Positions 40,539-49,850 of a stretch of DNA of 64,000 nucleotides are shown here, one piece after another. The notes under the pieces were generated by a model. That model ran no database searches, was not told the DNA's origin, and saw nothing but the letters and a program-made list of their open reading frames with translations. Location: NCBI RefSeq assembly GCF_017745215.1, contig NZ_JAGHZV010000007.1, positions 1 through 64,000 of the forward strand, written 5' to 3'. The position numbers and the translations under genes are program-made. This stretch comes from Sphingomonas sp. Lineage in GTDB: Bacteria; Pseudomonadota; Alphaproteobacteria; Sphingomonadales; Sphingomonadaceae. Position 1 is the first letter of the stretch, and each line of letters opens with the position of its first letter.

Positions 40539-41449
40539 CGCATCAGCCCCGCGTCCAGCGCCACGGCGCCGAACAGCACGAAGAGGTAGAGGATCGAATA
40601 GCGGAACAGCCGCTTCTCGGGCGTCATCGCATCCTCGGCGCCGGTGCGGCGGAAGGCGACCTGCGCGGCGAGCGCGGCGAAGACCAGCGTGCCGAGGATC
40701 GAGGTCACGCCGTAGATCGCGCCGGTGAGGCCGAGCGGCCAGGGCGCCACTGCGGCGATCGCCATCGGGATGGTGTAGAGCCCGATCTGCGTCCGCGTCG
40801 CGCGCTCGCCGGCGACGACCGGGAGCATCGGCACGCCGGCGTTGGCGTAATCGGTCTGGACGAACAGCGCGAGCGCCCAGAAGTGCGGCGGGGTCCACAG
40901 GAAGACGAGCGCGAAGAGCAGGATCGGGAGCGTCGCGACGTCGCCGGTCACCGCCGCCCAGCCGATCAGCGGCGGGAAGGCACCGGCGGCGCCGCCGATC
41001 ACGATGTTCTGCGGCGTCCGGCGCTTGAGCCAGATCGTGTAGATGAAGACGTAGAAGAGGATCGAGACGGTGAGGATCCCGGCGGCGGCGAGGTTGATCG
41101 CCAGCCCCATCAGGATCACCGAAAAGGCCGCGAGCCCGACGCCGAAGTGCAGCGCCGACTGACGCTCCATCCGCCCCGCGGGGAGCGGCCGGCCGCGGGT
41201 GCGCTTCATCACCGCGTCGATGTCGGCTTCGTACCATTGGTTGAGCGCCCCCGCCGCGCCCGCGCCGAGCGCGATGCAGAGGATCGCGGTGAAGCCGAGC
41301 ACCGGGTGGATGTGCCCCGGCGCGGCAAGCATGCCGCAGAGGCCGGTGAAGACGACGAGCGTCATCACCCGGGGCTTGGTGAGCGCCAGGAAGTCGCGCC
41401 AGTCGGCAGGAAGCGCGGCTGCGGCCGCGGGCGGGCTGGTGGTGGTCAT
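40535..41449 (-). CDS. ctaB: protoheme IX farnesyltransferase (heme O synthase)
   Basis: A 304-residue UbiA-type prenyltransferase with seven to nine helices. The first aspartate-rich motif is [20 protein letters not shown] and the heme O synthase landmark is [13 protein letters not shown]. It makes heme O, the precursor of heme A for subunit I. The start at 41449 (MTTTSPP) is preferred, as the upstream part of the frame lies over the repeat. Confidence 0.95.
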   Translation of the reverse strand: MTTTSPPAAAAALPADWRDFLALTKPRVMTLVVFTGLCGMLAAPGHIHPVLGFTAILCIALGAGAAGALNQWYEADIDAVMKRTRGRPLPAGRMERQSALHFGVGLAAFSVILMGLAINLAAAGILTVSILFYVFIYTIWLKRRTPQNIVIGGAAGAFPPLIGWAAVTGDVATLPILLFALVFLWTPPHFWALALFVQTDYANAGVPMLPVVAGERATRTQIGLYTIPMAIAAVAPWPLGLTGAIYGVTSILGTLVFAALAAQVAFRRTGAEDAMTPEKRLFRYSILYLFVLFGAVALDAGLMR

Positions 41450-41526
41450 AGGCCTGCTGGCCCTATAGGCGCAGCCGGCGAGCGGGGGAAGCCGGGATTC
41501 GGTTCGCCTTGTCCAGCCCTCTCCGT

Positions 41527-41608
41527 CGTCATCCCGGCGAAAGCCGGGATCCAGGGCAGCAAAGGTCATCGCTCGTGGCCTTGGGTCCCGGCTTTCGCCG
41601 GGATGACG
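41527..41608. repeat. 82-bp palindromic dispersed repeat, copy 4
   Basis: Same ends and + core (TCATCGCTCGTGGCC). It lies between the DUF805 stop and the ctaB start, inside the oxidase locus, at the edge of the inserted genes. Confidence 0.9.
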
Positions 41609-41617
41609 GCCAAATCT

Positions 41618-42103
41618 TCAATTCCAGAGCTTGCTGTAGCTCGCCTGCTCGGCGGCGAGCATCGCCGCCTGGCGGTCATAGGCGTCGCGCGAGGGCCAGC
41701 CGCGCGGATCGGCGCCGAAGCGGTTGGGGCCGATCGTGCCGGGGACCACGAGCAGGAGCAGCCAGAAGGGCAGCGCGAACCAGCTCGCCAGCGCCGCGCC
41801 GGGCCCGGCGATCCAGGTCGCGGCGGCGAGCGGGACCAGCGCGAACACCCACCAGCCGTGGCGATTCGTGTCGCGCAGCCGCGCGGCCGCGACCATCAGC
41901 AGCACCAAAGTGAACAGCCCCTCGGCGACGATCCGCCACACCGGCGCATGCTCGATGGTGAGCGGATCGGCGATCGGCCCGGGCACGATCATGCACCGCG
42001 TCGCCCACCAGCGCAGCGCGACCGCGGCGAGCGTCGCGAAGAAAACGAACAGGAGGAAGCCGTCGCGGGGCACGCGTCCACGGAACGTCACGAAGCGAAT
42101 CAC
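41618..42103 (-). CDS. DUF805-like membrane protein
   Basis: A 161-residue membrane protein, with the FRGRVPRDGFLLFVFFATLAA start, the RLRDTNRHGWW loop and the C-terminal GPNRFGADPRG, which is the DUF805 landmark. Four helices are predicted. Function is unknown. It is placed between the PEP-CTERM pair and ctaB, which is not part of the usual oxidase order. Confidence 0.83.
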   Translation of the reverse strand: MIRFVTFRGRVPRDGFLLFVFFATLAAVALRWWATRCMIVPGPIADPLTIEHAPVWRIVAEGLFTLVLLMVAAARLRDTNRHGWWVFALVPLAAATWIAGPGAALASWFALPFWLLLLVVPGTIGPNRFGADPRGWPSRDAYDRQAAMLAAEQASYSKLWN

Positions 42104-42199
42104 GAGCCTTCCCCCCGGCGGCTTGCCTCTCCCGAACTAGCCGGATGAACCGTTACGGTGTCAATCGCGCTGCACTGCGGCGGACAAGCGGACTGCCCC

Positions 42200-42234
42200 A
42201 AAACGAAAACGCCCCGGCGCGTGGGGCCGGGGCG
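42200..42234 (-). terminator. terminator after PEP-CTERM gene 1
   Basis: CGCCCCGG (42210-42217) and CCGGGGCG (42227-42234) form the stem. The A-rich AAAACGAAAA at 42200-42209 gives the T-tract on the minus strand. It is homologous to the terminators at 42965 and 43731, spaced about 761 bases apart. Confidence 0.85.
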
Positions 42235-42259
42235 GTTCGTGGTTCGGTTTGGGCCAGGC

Positions 42260-42853
42260 TCAGGCGGCGGTGAGCGCCCCCATCCGCTGGCGCTGCTGGA
42301 CGCGCATCAGCCCGCCCATCATGCCGACGCCGAGGATCAGCATCACCCAGGTGGCCGGCTCGGGGACCGAGGGCGCGCCGAAGGGGATGATGTTGCCCGG
42401 GCCCGAGATCTGCAGGCCATAGGTGCCAACGTCGGTGTTGTTGAAGCCGGCGGCTACGGCGTAATAGGGCGTGCCGGCGGTCAGGTTGATGCCGTTGAAG
42501 CCCGACTTGCCGATGGACGGGAAATCGTCGCTCGCGGCGATGTCCAGGCTCAGCGGCAGCGTCGGATCGAACTCGTTGTAGTAGAGGGTCAGGAACGTGT
42601 CCCAATTCACGGGCGCGATCGCGGTCATCAGGAAATCATAGGCGCCGGAGAGGCTCACCGAGAAGCGAAACACTTCATAATGGACCGCGGTTCCGACCGC
42701 CGACAGCCCGCCCGACGGAATGCCCGACAGCCCGCGGTTGTAGGTGGGGCCGCCCGTGTTGTCGCCGTTGAAGATATAGACCGACGCGCTCGCCGGTGCG
42801 GCCGAGACCAGTGCCGCCAGCGCAAGCGCGATGGCTCCGAAAAATGCCTTCAT
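42260..42853 (-). CDS. PEPxxWA-CTERM sorting-signal protein, copy 1
   Basis: A 197-residue exported protein: signal peptide MKAFFGAIALALAALVSAAPASA, a body with FRFSVSLSGAYDFLMTAI, and the C-terminal anchor VPEPATWVMLILGVGMMGG followed by RVQQRQR. The VPEPATW/hydrophobic helix/basic tail pattern marks PEP-CTERM proteins, which are processed by an exosortase and delivered to the envelope or exopolysaccharide. ATG 42853 is chosen because it matches the start of the second copy and has a GGGGG site at the right distance. Body function is unknown. Confidence 0.88.
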   Translation of the reverse strand: MKAFFGAIALALAALVSAAPASASVYIFNGDNTGGPTYNRGLSGIPSGGLSAVGTAVHYEVFRFSVSLSGAYDFLMTAIAPVNWDTFLTLYYNEFDPTLPLSLDIAASDDFPSIGKSGFNGINLTAGTPYYAVAAGFNNTDVGTYGLQISGPGNIIPFGAPSVPEPATWVMLILGVGMMGGLMRVQQRQRMGALTAA

Positions 42854-42964
42854 GTCCATCCCCCGAAAGTTAACGGGGATTAATTGCCAGCGCCTTGTTA
42901 CGGATTCAATACGATTGTGAAGGCGTTGCGGTGTCTTTCCGAGACATTCGCGAACGGTCGCCAA

Positions 42965-42993
42965 ACAAAACGCCCCGGCGTTTCCCCGGGGCG
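42965..42993 (-). terminator. terminator after PEP-CTERM gene 2
   Basis: CGCCCCGG (42971-42978) and CCGGGGCG (42986-42993) form the stem; AACAAAA before it gives the T-tract on the minus strand. It lies 28 bases after the stop of copy 2. Confidence 0.85.
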
Positions 42994-43020
42994 CTCCGGT
43001 CGATCGGCCAGCTGGCGGGC

Positions 43021-43614
43021 TCAGGCGGCGGCGAGCGCGATCCCGTGTCCGCGCTGCCGGGCGCGCATCAGCCCGCCCATCAGCCCCACGCCGAGGATCA
43101 GCATCACCCAGGCGGCAGGCTCGGGAACCGACGGCGTGACAGCGGGGATGATGTTGCCCGGGCCCGAGATCCGGAGCCCATAAGTGCCGGCGGAAATGCC
43201 GTCATAGCCGGAGACCACCGCGTAATAGGAAGTGCCCGCGGTCAGGTTGATGCCCGTGAACCCGGATTCGCTGACGCTACTGAGATCGTCGTTGGCGGCG
43301 ACGACCAGGCTCAGCGGCAGCGTGGGATCGAATTCATCCCGGTACAGGCTCAGGAAAGTGTCCCAGTTCACCGGTGCGATCGCGGTCACCAGGAAATCAT
43401 AGGCGCCGGTGAGGCTCACCGTGAAGCGATGCACCTTGTAGTGAACCGATGTTCCGATCATGGAAAGCGCGTTCGGCGGAGTTCCCGAGATCGTGCGGTT
43501 GTAGAGGTCGCCGTCCGCGGTATCGCCGTTGACGACATAGACCGACGCGCTCGCCGGCGCGGCTGAGACCAGCGCCGCCAGTGCAAGCACAACGGCTCCG
43601 AACAATGCCTTCAT
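43021..43614 (-). CDS. PEPxxWA-CTERM sorting-signal protein, copy 2
   Basis: Also 197 residues, aligned along its length to copy 1: signal peptide MKALFGAVVLALAALVSAAPASA, RFTVSLTGAYDFLVTAIAPV and the anchor VPEPAAWVMLILGVGLMGG followed by RARQRG. The W-A motif is intact. Differences are scattered through the body, which shows paralogue divergence. It has its own terminator and a GGGGGAAT site, so each copy is a separate unit. Confidence 0.9.
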   Translation of the reverse strand: MKALFGAVVLALAALVSAAPASASVYVVNGDTADGDLYNRTISGTPPNALSMIGTSVHYKVHRFTVSLTGAYDFLVTAIAPVNWDTFLSLYRDEFDPTLPLSLVVAANDDLSSVSESGFTGINLTAGTSYYAVVSGYDGISAGTYGLRISGPGNIIPAVTPSVPEPAAWVMLILGVGLMGGLMRARQRGHGIALAAA

Positions 43615-43730
43615 ATTCTTCGATTCCCCCGAAAATTAACCGGGGTTAAGGTGCCCGCGTAGTGTTGCGGATTCAACATGATTATGAGGTGGTTGCGGTG
43701 CCTCCATGAGACATTGGCCACTCGAAACGA

Positions 43731-43760
43731 AAGCGCCCCGGAGTTTCCCCCGGGGCGCTT
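43731..43760 (-). terminator. terminator after ctaD
   Basis: AAGCGCCCCGG (43731-43741) pairs with CCGGGGCGCTT (43750-43760). The A-rich GAAACGAAAG before it supplies a weak T-tract. It is homologous to the two PEP-CTERM terminators and lies 25 bases after the ctaD stop. Confidence 0.85.
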
Positions 43761-43785
43761 CGTGCGTCTGGCTCGAGGGCCGGCC

Positions 43786-45456
43786 TCAATGGTGGCCGTG
43801 GTCCTCGATCACCGGCAGCGTCTCGAACTGGTGGAAGGGCGGCGGGCTCGACAGGGTCCATTCGAGCGTGGTCGCGCCTTCGCCCCAGGGATTGCCGGGC
43901 GCCTTGGGGCCCGCGGCCAGCGACCAGATCACGTTCACGAAGAAGATCAGCATGCCGAAGGCCATGATGAAATAGCCGTAGGTGGCGATCTCGTTCCAGT
44001 AATGCTGGGCGTCGGTATAGTCGGGCATGCGGCGCGGCTGGCCCTGCGCGCCGAGGAAGTGCATCGGGAAGAACAGCACGTTCACGCCGATGAAGAAGAA
44101 CCAGAAGTGCAGCTGGCCGAGGAGCTCGCTGTACATCCGCCCCGACATCTTCGGGAACCAGTAATAGAAGCCCGCGAACAGCGAGAACACCGCGCCCAGC
44201 GACAGCACATAGTGGAAGTGCGCCACGACGTAATAGGTGTCCTGCATGTAGTCGTCGATGCCGCCGTTGGCGAGCACGACGCCGGTCACGCCGCCGACGG
44301 TGAACATGAAGATGAAGCCCAGCGCCCAGACCATCGGCGTCTTGAAGGTCAGGCTGCCGCCCCACATCGTCGCGATCCACGAGAAGATCTTGATGCCGGT
44401 GGGCACCGCGATCACCATCGTCGCCAGCGTGAAGTACATCTTCACGCTCACGCTCATGCCGGTGGTGAACATGTGGTGCGCCCACACCACGAAGCCGATC
44501 ACGCCGATCATCACCATGGCATAGGCCATGCCGAGATAGCCGAACACCGGCTTGCGGCTGAAGGTGGCGACGATCTGGCTGACCATGCCGAAGCCCGGCA
44601 GGATCATGATGTACACCTCGGGGTGGCCGAAGAACCAGAAAAGGTGCTGGTAGAGGATCGGGTCGCCGCCGTAGTCGGGGTCGTAGAAGGCGGTGTGGAA
44701 GTTGCGGTCGGTGAGCAGCATCGTGATCGCCGCGGCGAGCACCGGCAGCGCCAGCAACAGCAGGAACGCGGTCACCAGCACCGACCAGACGAACAGCGGC
44801 ATCTTGTGCAGCGTCATGCCCGGCGCGCGCATGTTGAAGATCGTGGTGATGAAGTTGATCGCGCCGAGGATCGAGCTCGCGCCCGCGAGGTGGAGCGAGA
44901 GGATCGCCATGTCGACCGCCGGCCCGGGCGAGCCCTTGGTCGACAGCGGCGCATAGACCGTCCAGCCGGTGCCCGCGCCCTCGCCGAAGAAGGGCGAGGC
45001 GAGCAGCAGCGTGAACGACGGGATCAGCAGCCAGAAGGAGATGTTGTTCATGCGCGGGAACGCCATGTCCGGCGCTCCGATCATGATCGGCACGAACCAG
45101 TTGCCGAAGCCGCCGATCATCGCCGGCATCACCATGAAGAACACCATGATGAGGCCGTGCGCGGTGATCAGCACGTTCCAGAACTCGCGCGCCTGGTCCA
45201 TCGTGCCCTTGCCGTGGAAGAACTCGTACCATGCGCCGAGATACTGGATGCCCGGCGTCATCAGTTCGACGCGCATCATGCCCGAGATGGTGCCGCCGAT
45301 GATCCCCGCGATGATCGCGAAGATCAGGTAGAGCGTGCCGATGTCCTTGTGGTTCGTCGACATGAACCAGCGGACGAAGAAGCCCGGCTTGTGATCGGCG
45401 TCATGATGGGCATCGTCGAGATGGCCGTGCGCCTGGAGGGTTGCGGTATCGGTCAT
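43786..45456 (-). CDS. ctaD: cytochrome c oxidase subunit I
   Basis: A 556-residue protein with twelve helices. It holds the heme and CuB ligands: His in [17 protein letters not shown], the covalent His-Tyr pair in [16 protein letters not shown], His-His in [11 protein letters not shown] and the two histidines in [15 protein letters not shown]. The K-pathway Tyr and the D-pathway asparagines are present. It reduces oxygen to water and pumps protons in the inner membrane. It lies 3 bases downstream of ctaC. Confidence 0.98.
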   Translation of the reverse strand: MTDTATLQAHGHLDDAHHDADHKPGFFVRWFMSTNHKDIGTLYLIFAIIAGIIGGTISGMMRVELMTPGIQYLGAWYEFFHGKGTMDQAREFWNVLITAHGLIMVFFMVMPAMIGGFGNWFVPIMIGAPDMAFPRMNNISFWLLIPSFTLLLASPFFGEGAGTGWTVYAPLSTKGSPGPAVDMAILSLHLAGASSILGAINFITTIFNMRAPGMTLHKMPLFVWSVLVTAFLLLLALPVLAAAITMLLTDRNFHTAFYDPDYGGDPILYQHLFWFFGHPEVYIMILPGFGMVSQIVATFSRKPVFGYLGMAYAMVMIGVIGFVVWAHHMFTTGMSVSVKMYFTLATMVIAVPTGIKIFSWIATMWGGSLTFKTPMVWALGFIFMFTVGGVTGVVLANGGIDDYMQDTYYVVAHFHYVLSLGAVFSLFAGFYYWFPKMSGRMYSELLGQLHFWFFFIGVNVLFFPMHFLGAQGQPRRMPDYTDAQHYWNEIATYGYFIMAFGMLIFFVNVIWSLAAGPKAPGNPWGEGATTLEWTLSSPPPFHQFETLPVIEDHGHH

Positions 45457-45459
45457 GGC

Positions 45460-46515
45460 TTACAGTCCGTTGCCGGTGGCCGCGGGCGCGGCGTCGGTTG
45501 CGTTTCCGGCCGGAGCCGCGGCGGGGGTGCTCGGCGCCGCGGCGGCGGCCTTGGCGTCGCTCGGCATCGTTCCGCCCTTCGAACGCACCCACTCGGAGAA
45601 GACTTCCGGGCTCACCGCTTCGACCGCGATCGGCATATAGCCGTGGCGCGCACCGCAGAGCTCGGAGCACTGGCCGAAATAGACGCCCGGCTTCTCGATG
45701 ATGAAGGTCGTCTCGTTGGTCTTGCCCGGCACGGCGTCGAGCTTGATCCAGAAGGCGGGGACCGCCCAGCTGTGGATCACGTCGTTCGCCGTGGTGAGCA
45801 GCCGGATCGGCACGCCCACCGGGAGCACCACGCGCGTGTCGGCGGCAAGCAGGCGCGGGCCGTCAGCGTCGGTGCGGTAGCGGTCCTTGGGGCCCACCTC
45901 GTCCTTTTCCTTCAGCATGTTCGCGGTCAGCTGGATCCCGCCGTTGTCGGGATATTCGTACGACCAGAACCACTGGTTGCCGATCGCCTTCAGCGTGATC
46001 GCGTTGGCCGGCGCCGGCGTGAACTGGTGCGCGAGCAGCTTGATCGAGAAGAGCGCGACGAACGCCAGGATCAGCACCGGCAGCAGCGTCCAGACGATCT
46101 CGAGCACCGTGTTGTGCGCGGTCTTGCTCGGCTCGGCCTGCGCGGCGCGGCGATAGCGGAACATCACCCAGATCAGCAGCCCGAGGACGAACAGCGAGAT
46201 GACCGTGATCAGCGGGAAGAGGATATGGTCGTGGAACGACAGCGCTTCCTCGCCGGTGCGCGTCACCTGGTGCTGCAGCCCGATCCAGCCTTCGGTCGGC
46301 TGGCCGATGTGCGCGACCGGCGCCGTCTTGGGCGTGCCGTCGGCATTGAGTGTCGGATCCGCGGGCTTGGCCGGCGTTGCCGCGCCGGTAACGGCGGCAG
46401 GCGCCTCCACGGCCGGTGCGGGAGCGGGCGGCGGTGCCGCGTTCTGGGCCTGCGCGGGCATGCTCAACGCCAGCCCCGCCGCCATGAGAATCGAAGTCAA
46501 CCCAAGGATGCGCAT
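45460..46515 (-). CDS. ctaC: cytochrome c oxidase subunit II
   Basis: A 351-residue protein with signal peptide MRILGLTSILMAAGLALSM-PAQAQ, a proline/alanine-rich spacer, two transmembrane helices, and the periplasmic CuA domain with GNQWFWSYEY, DVIHSWAVPAF and the CuA ligands in FGQCSELCGARHGYMPI. It receives electrons from cytochrome c. The C-terminal tail is alanine/proline-rich. It diverges from pyrE, with 168 bases of promoter region between. Confidence 0.97.
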   Translation of the reverse strand: MRILGLTSILMAAGLALSMPAQAQNAAPPPAPAPAVEAPAAVTGAATPAKPADPTLNADGTPKTAPVAHIGQPTEGWIGLQHQVTRTGEEALSFHDHILFPLITVISLFVLGLLIWVMFRYRRAAQAEPSKTAHNTVLEIVWTLLPVLILAFVALFSIKLLAHQFTPAPANAITLKAIGNQWFWSYEYPDNGGIQLTANMLKEKDEVGPKDRYRTDADGPRLLAADTRVVLPVGVPIRLLTTANDVIHSWAVPAFWIKLDAVPGKTNETTFIIEKPGVYFGQCSELCGARHGYMPIAVEAVSPEVFSEWVRSKGGTMPSDAKAAAAAPSTPAAAPAGNATDAAPAATGNGL

Positions 46516-46683
46516 CTTCGTTTTTCACCCCGTTTCGAAAGCGCCGGATGCGGGCAGGATTTCAGATGGTCGCTGCGGCCTATACGACGCTCAAGCCGCT
46601 TCTCAACCCCTTTTTGACCGGCGGTTGCGGCCCGGGCAAGCCGCGCCTAGATGAGCGCCGGCCGGGACAAGGGAGCAGAGCGC

Positions 46684-47265
46684 GTGACGGGCGAGCAAAT
46701 TCTGGACGAGTTCCGCGACGCCGGCGCGCTGCTGGAGGGGCATTTCATCCTCTCCTCGGGGCTGCGATCGCCGGTGTTCCTGCAGAAGATGCGAATCTTC
46801 GAGGATCCGGTCCGCACCGCGCGCGTCTGCGGCGCGCTGGGCGACGCGATCCGCGAGGCGTTCGGCGAAGTCGACCTTGTCGTCTCGCCCGCGATCGGCG
46901 GAATCATCCCCGGCTATGAGACCGCACGCGCGCTCGGCTGCAAGGCCGTGTTCGTCGAGCGCGAGGAGGGGGAGTTTCAGCTGCGCCGCGGCTTCGAGAT
47001 TCCGACAGGCGCGCGACTCGTGATGGTCGAGGACATCGTCACCACCGGACTCTCGTCGCGCGAGTGCATCGCGGCGATCCGGAAGTTCCCCGGCACCCTG
47101 CTCGGCGCCGCCTGCATCGTCGACCGCTCGAACGGCAAGGCCGATATCGGCGTGCCGCTGGTCTCGCTCCTGAAGCTCGACGTCCCCGCCTATCCCGCCG
47201 ACCAGCTTCCGCCCGAGCTCGCGGCGATTCCTGCGATCAAGCCCGGGAGCCGCGTGCCGGCGTGA
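46684..47265 (+). CDS. pyrE: orotate phosphoribosyltransferase
   Basis: A 193-residue enzyme joining orotate and PRPP to OMP. Landmarks are [52 protein letters not shown] and the PRPP loop [14 protein letters not shown]. The GTG at 46684 after AAGGGAG is preferred; an ATG at 46651 lacks a ribosome binding site. It heads the run of overlapping genes to the TonB receptor. Confidence 0.93.
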   Translation: MTGEQILDEFRDAGALLEGHFILSSGLRSPVFLQKMRIFEDPVRTARVCGALGDAIREAFGEVDLVVSPAIGGIIPGYETARALGCKAVFVEREEGEFQLRRGFEIPTGARLVMVEDIVTTGLSSRECIAAIRKFPGTLLGAACIVDRSNGKADIGVPLVSLLKLDVPAYPADQLPPELAAIPAIKPGSRVPA

Positions 47266-47993
47266 CCGCCAAGCTCCGCCTCGGGGTCAACATCGACCAT
47301 GTCGCGACCGTGCGGAACGCGCGCGGCTCGGGCTATCCCGATCCCGTTCGCGCGGCGCTGCTCGCGGCCGAGGCGGGCGCCGACGGCATCACCGCGCATC
47401 TCCGCGAAGACCGGCGCCACATCACCGACGAGGACATCGCGCGGCTCTCGGCCGAGCTGACCGTCCCGCTCAACCTCGAGATGGCGGCGACCGAGGAGAT
47501 GCTCGGCATCGCGCTGCGTCACCGTCCGCATGCGGTGTGCATCGTCCCCGAAAAGCGCGAGGAGCGCACCACCGAGGGCGGGCTCGACGCCGCGGGGCAG
47601 CACAACCACCTGGCGCCGATGGTGGCGCGGCTGCTCGACGCGGGCTGCCGCGTGTCGCTGTTCATCGAGCCCGACGAGCGCCAGATCGACGCGGCGCTGC
47701 GGCTCCGGGCGCCGGTGATCGAAGTCCACACCGGCCGCTATTGCGAGCTGCCCGAGAGCGGCCGTGCCGAGGAACTGAAGCGCATCGCCGATGCCGCCGC
47801 GCTTGCCGTGAAGGCGGGGCTCGAGCCGCATGCCGGGCATGGCCTCACCTTCGACAACGTCGTTCCCATCGCGGCGATCCCGCAGTTCGCCGAGCTTAAC
47901 ATCGGCCATTTCCTGATCGGCGAAGCGATCTTCGACGGCCTCGCCCCCGTGGTGAAGCGGATGCGCGCGCTGATGGACGAGGCGCGCGGGTGA
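47262..47993 (+). CDS. pdxJ: pyridoxine 5'-phosphate synthase
   Basis: A 243-residue enzyme for vitamin B6 synthesis: [58 protein letters not shown] and [11 protein letters not shown], all typical of PdxJ. GTG 47262 overlaps the pyrE stop (GTGA). Confidence 0.97.
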   Translation: MTAKLRLGVNIDHVATVRNARGSGYPDPVRAALLAAEAGADGITAHLREDRRHITDEDIARLSAELTVPLNLEMAATEEMLGIALRHRPHAVCIVPEKREERTTEGGLDAAGQHNHLAPMVARLLDAGCRVSLFIEPDERQIDAALRLRAPVIEVHTGRYCELPESGRAEELKRIADAAALAVKAGLEPHAGHGLTFDNVVPIAAIPQFAELNIGHFLIGEAIFDGLAPVVKRMRALMDEARG

Positions 47994-48523
47994 ACGCCGA
48001 GCGCTTCACCTTCTTCTGGAGCGGCCCCTTCTCGCAGTGGCACCGCAGCCCCTTCCAGCTCGACGGCGTGCTCTACAACACCGCCGAGCAATATATGATG
48101 GCAGGCAAGGCGCGGCTGTTCGGCGACGAGGAGATGCTCGCGCGCATCCTCGCCGCCGAGGAGCCGCGCGACCAGAAGGCGCTCGGCAGGCGGGTACGCG
48201 GGTTCGACGGCGAGCGCTGGAACGCCACGGCGCGCGACATCGTCCTTGTCGGCAGCCGCGCCAAGTTCACCCAGCATCGTGACCTGCTTCAGCTGCTGCT
48301 GCGCACCGAGGGCACAACATTGGTCGAGGCGAGCCCGCTCGACGCGATCTGGGGGATCGGCATGGCAGAGGACGACCCCGACGCGCGCGACCGGACCAAG
48401 TGGCGCGGTACCAATTGGCTGGGCGAAGTGCTTACGCGCCTCCGCGACACGCTGCTCGCCGAGCAGGCGGCGAACGGCATCCCCGAGATCGAGGCGCGCG
48501 CGGCGCGGAAGGCGAAGGCATGA
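47990..48523 (+). CDS. NADAR-family protein (YbiA-like)
   Basis: A 177-residue protein with the complete NADAR pattern: [66 protein letters not shown] and the final [20 protein letters not shown]. Relatives hydrolyse N-glycosidic bonds of riboflavin intermediates or remove ADP-ribose from guanine in DNA. It starts at a GTG that overlaps pdxJ and overlaps acpS, so it is translated as part of a housekeeping operon. Function here is inferred only: repair of damaged vitamin or nucleotide metabolites is the simplest role. Confidence 0.92.
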   Translation: MNAERFTFFWSGPFSQWHRSPFQLDGVLYNTAEQYMMAGKARLFGDEEMLARILAAEEPRDQKALGRRVRGFDGERWNATARDIVLVGSRAKFTQHRDLLQLLLRTEGTTLVEASPLDAIWGIGMAEDDPDARDRTKWRGTNWLGEVLTRLRDTLLAEQAANGIPEIEARAARKAKA

Positions 48524-48951
48524 TCGTCGGCCTGGGCTCGGACCTCTGCAACATCGAGCGGATCCAGAATTCGCTCGATCGCTTCGGCGAACGGTTCGAG
48601 GTGCGCGTCTTCACCGATCTCGAGCTCGCCAAGGCGAAGCGCCGGCCGCACAACTACGCCGCAACGCTCGCGAAACGTTTTGCTGCCAAGGAAGCCTATT
48701 CCAAGGCGGTGGGAACGGGGTTCAAGGCCGGGGTGTTCATGAAGGACATCGGCGTGGTCAACGCACCTTCGGGCGCGCCCACGCTGGCATTGACCGGCGG
48801 CGCGAAGGCGAGGCTTGACGCCTTGGTGCCCGAGGGCCACGTCGCCAAGGTGCACCTGACGCTGACCGACGATCATCCCTGGGCGATGGCCGTGGTGATG
48901 ATCGAGGCAGTGCCGATAGAGGCTGGGCCGGACGGCGGGACGGAGCGTTGA
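48520..48951 (+). CDS. acpS: holo-ACP synthase
   Basis: A 143-residue enzyme that attaches phosphopantetheine to acyl carrier protein. Landmarks are [16 protein letters not shown] with the metal-binding Asp, and [19 protein letters not shown] 48520 overlaps the NADAR stop (ATGA); its stop overlaps the lepB start. Confidence 0.95.
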   Translation: MIVGLGSDLCNIERIQNSLDRFGERFEVRVFTDLELAKAKRRPHNYAATLAKRFAAKEAYSKAVGTGFKAGVFMKDIGVVNAPSGAPTLALTGGAKARLDALVPEGHVAKVHLTLTDDHPWAMAVVMIEAVPIEAGPDGGTER

Positions 48952-49850
48952 TGAGCGGGAACGAGCTGGCGTTGAACGAGGAACAGGCAGCATCGGCAGA
49001 CGCGCCCGTCGACGGCGTGGCCGGACGGCGCACCGACTGGTGGGCCGAGGCGCGCGGCATCTTCTGGCTCGTCCTCGCCGTGCTCGGCTTCCACAGCTTC
49101 GTCGCCAAGCCCTTCTACATCCCGAGCGAATCGATGCTTCCTGGCCTCGAGATCGGCGACCGGCTGGTGGTGACCAAATATCCCTACGGCTATTCGTTCG
49201 TCTCGCCGACCTTCCACATACTGCCCTTCATCCACGGCCGGCTGTTCGGGCGGCTACCCGAGCGCGGAGACGTGGTGATCGTCACGCCGCCCGGATCGGG
49301 GACCGATTACATCAAGCGCGTGATCGCGCTGCCGGGCGACCGGATCGCGGTGCATGGCGGGATCGTCTTCCTCAACGGCGCGCCGGTGCCGCGGGTGCGC
49401 ATGCCCGATCGGATGGTGCCGATCGACGCCAACACCCAGTGCAAGGACGAGGAATATCCGGGCCTGCGCACCCAGGGCGACGACGGCAAGCCCTATTGCC
49501 GCCTGCCGATCTACCGCGAGACGCTGCCCAACGGCCGCGCCTATGACACCGTCGACCGCGGCTGGTCGCCGGGCGACGACTACGCCGAAATCCGCGTGCC
49601 CAAGGACCATGTCTTCCTGATGGGCGACAATCGTGACAACAGCGCCGACAGCCGCTTCTCGACCGCGCTCAACGGGCTCGGCGGGCCGGTGCCCTGGGAG
49701 AATCTCGGTGGCCGCGCCGAGTTCACCACCTTTTCGCTCGACGGCAGCGCGACCTGGAACCCGCTGACCTGGTTCGGCTCGTTCCGCCCGGGCCGCGCGG
49801 GCCTGTCGCTCCATCCGGCGCGCGAGGACAAGCCCGGGGCCGCGCGATGA
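48951..49850 (+). CDS. lepB: signal peptidase I
   Basis: A 299-residue membrane protease. After a transmembrane helix (IFWLVLAVLGFHSFV) come the catalytic Ser in YIPSESMLPGL and the general base Lys in DYIKRVIALPGDRI, then the MGDNRDNSADSR motif. The protein removes signal peptides from exported proteins. ATG 48951 is preferred over an upstream TTG. Its stop overlaps the AI-2E permease gene. Confidence 0.96.
   Translation: MSGNELALNEEQAASADAPVDGVAGRRTDWWAEARGIFWLVLAVLGFHSFVAKPFYIPSESMLPGLEIGDRLVVTKYPYGYSFVSPTFHILPFIHGRLFGRLPERGDVVIVTPPGSGTDYIKRVIALPGDRIAVHGGIVFLNGAPVPRVRMPDRMVPIDANTQCKDEEYPGLRTQGDDGKPYCRLPIYRETLPNGRAYDTVDRGWSPGDDYAEIRVPKDHVFLMGDNRDNSADSRFSTALNGLGGPVPWENLGGRAEFTTFSLDGSATWNPLTWFGSFRPGRAGLSLHPAREDKPGAAR

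Larger units (their letters stand above)
42210..43741. repeat. tandem duplication of about 761 bp (terminator, PEP-CTERM gene, upstream region)
   Basis: Two consecutive units of about 761 bp. The terminator stems start at 42210, 42971 and 43734 and the start codons at 42853 and 43614, all shifted by 761-763 bases. The upstream regions also align (TTGCGGATTCAACATGATT against TTACGGATTCAATACGATT). Divergence between units is visible throughout, so the event is not recent. Confidence 0.85.

Noticed and set aside
20254..41608. Dispersed repeats considered as a CRISPR array
   Set aside because: Copies are kilobases apart, palindromic over 82 bp and lack regular spacers or cas genes.
43678..46617. 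Open frame of 979 codons on the + strand across ctaC and ctaD
   Set aside because: It is the antisense shadow of two highly conserved oxidase genes. It is rich in His, Arg and Glu runs with no recognisable domain, typical of GC-rich opposite frames.
48520..49850. A DarT-like toxin gene next to NADAR
   Set aside because: The neighbours are acpS and lepB with all signature residues. No ADP-ribosyltransferase-like frame is present on either strand nearby.
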